Source of the DNA: Marinoscillum pacificum
GTDB lineage: Bacteria > Bacteroidota > Bacteroidia > Cytophagales > Cyclobacteriaceae
NCBI RefSeq assembly: GCF_024714495.1
Contig: NZ_JAMZMJ010000003.1
Span: forward strand, 393,697-457,696
Length of the DNA stretch: 64,000 nt
Direction: 5' to 3'
The notes under the pieces were generated by a model that was not told the origin of the DNA, did no database searches, and worked only from the letters and a program-made list of their open reading frames with translations. Position numbers and translations under genes: made by a program. Every line of letters begins with the position of its first letter. Within the stretch, counting starts at the first letter, position 1. This document shows, piece by piece, positions 63,705 through 64,000 of the stretch.

Positions 63705-64000
63705 TCAAGCGGCCTTCTTGGCCAGATTGTGAGCTATAGCGAGTAATCCTGCCTCTATTTCCACCTTATCGGTGCCTTTAAGCATAAATCTGCGGAAGCC
63801 TCGATTGTGTTTAATGGCTGCAAAGACAGCCTCTACATCCCAAGGTCTTTTGGATCTATGAGCTAATCCTTGCTCAGAGAATAAGTTTTGCCTCACGTTC
63901 TGCTTATGCCTCCTGAGGTTATGATTAATTTCAACGATTCGATTGCCTTTACTCTTGTGACAAGAGCCTCTCAAAGAACATCCATTGCAGTTTTTAGCCT
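63705..64000 (-). mobile_element. IS1182-type transposase, C-terminal part (cut by window edge)
   Basis: The minus-strand frame is open to base 64000. It reads ...KNCNGCSLRGSCHKSKGNR, then IVEINHNLRRHKQNVR, RSKRPWDVEAVFAAIKHNRGFRRF and ends NLAKKAA. The Cys-rich segment and WDVEAVFA.IKHN pattern match the C-terminal DDE domain of IS1182-family transposases. The N-terminus and the far end of the element are outside the window, so intactness cannot be judged. Confidence 0.85.

Noticed and set aside
1..64000. CRISPR array or prophage
   Set aside because: No regular 25-40 nt repeat-spacer pattern, cas gene, or phage structural gene was seen; the repeats near 46-48 kb are of unequal length and carry RNA-gene fragments.

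Overview
The window looks like a chromosomal segment of a free-living, probably marine member of the Bacteroidota, most likely the Cytophagales/Cytophagia. The signs are: low G+C; a giant secreted protein with a type IX secretion sorting tail; a TonB-dependent-type outer-membrane barrel; PadR plus 'permease-prefix' FtsX modules; a fused CcoN-CcoO cytochrome oxidase subunit; and TAnnTTTG-type -7 promoter boxes. Start codons were adjusted by hand where signal peptides, ATGA overlaps or family N-termini made the choice clear. No database search was possible.

Layout. 1-8.1 kb: the 3' part of a TPR protein cut by the window edge, then a 2087-residue beta-helical T9SS cargo protein. 8.1-18.0 kb: a carbamoyltransferase/GNAT pair, an esterase-fold protein that has lost its catalytic serine, an orphan chemoreceptor, a GNAT-methyltransferase-DinB operon, and a double ABC ATPase resembling ModF. 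18.1-24.4 kb: a compact cbb3 oxidase operon (ccoS, ccoNO fusion, ccoQ, ccoP, ccoG, ccoH and a TauE/DsbD-like membrane protein) preceded by two FNR-like dyads. 24.4-28.5 kb: a beta-propeller-like secreted protein, a ROK kinase, a candidate small RNA/attenuator and a CHASE-PAS histidine kinase. 28.5-39.1 kb: two PadR/FtsX permease modules with no ATPase nearby, a small barrel, an ABM monooxygenase, a DUF3995 protein and a large TonB-receptor-like barrel. 39.2-45.9 kb: a bacilliredoxin, the complete SUF Fe-S assembly operon (sufBCDSE plus sufT-like), and an Lrp/AsnC regulator. 48.6-64 kb: a long-chain acyl-CoA ligase, a DUF3298-type lipoprotein, a DUF3078 protein, MscS, QueA, MenC, a multi-PAS histidine kinase with its NarL-type response regulator, a PIG-L deacetylase, a 43-residue membrane peptide, a sodium:solute symporter, and an IS1182-type transposase cut by the right edge.

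The most unusual part is the gene-poor 2.6 kb between the Lrp gene and the acyl-CoA ligase (about 46.0-48.6 kb). It holds two full copies of an unusual class II tRNA-like RNA (about 146 and 155 nt). Each copy has its own -7 box, a leader hairpin and a strong intrinsic terminator. The body is leucine-tRNA-like (D-arm, T-arm, G73), but the anticodon loop presents GUC and the variable region is a conserved multi-helix insert of about 70-80 nt. The two copies differ by compensatory base-pair changes in four separate helices and by a re-drawn distal hairpin, which is good evidence that the folded RNA is selected. Two further fragments of the RNA's 3' end (T-arm plus acceptor strand) lie in tandem between the full copies, like attachment-site scars or tandem duplications.
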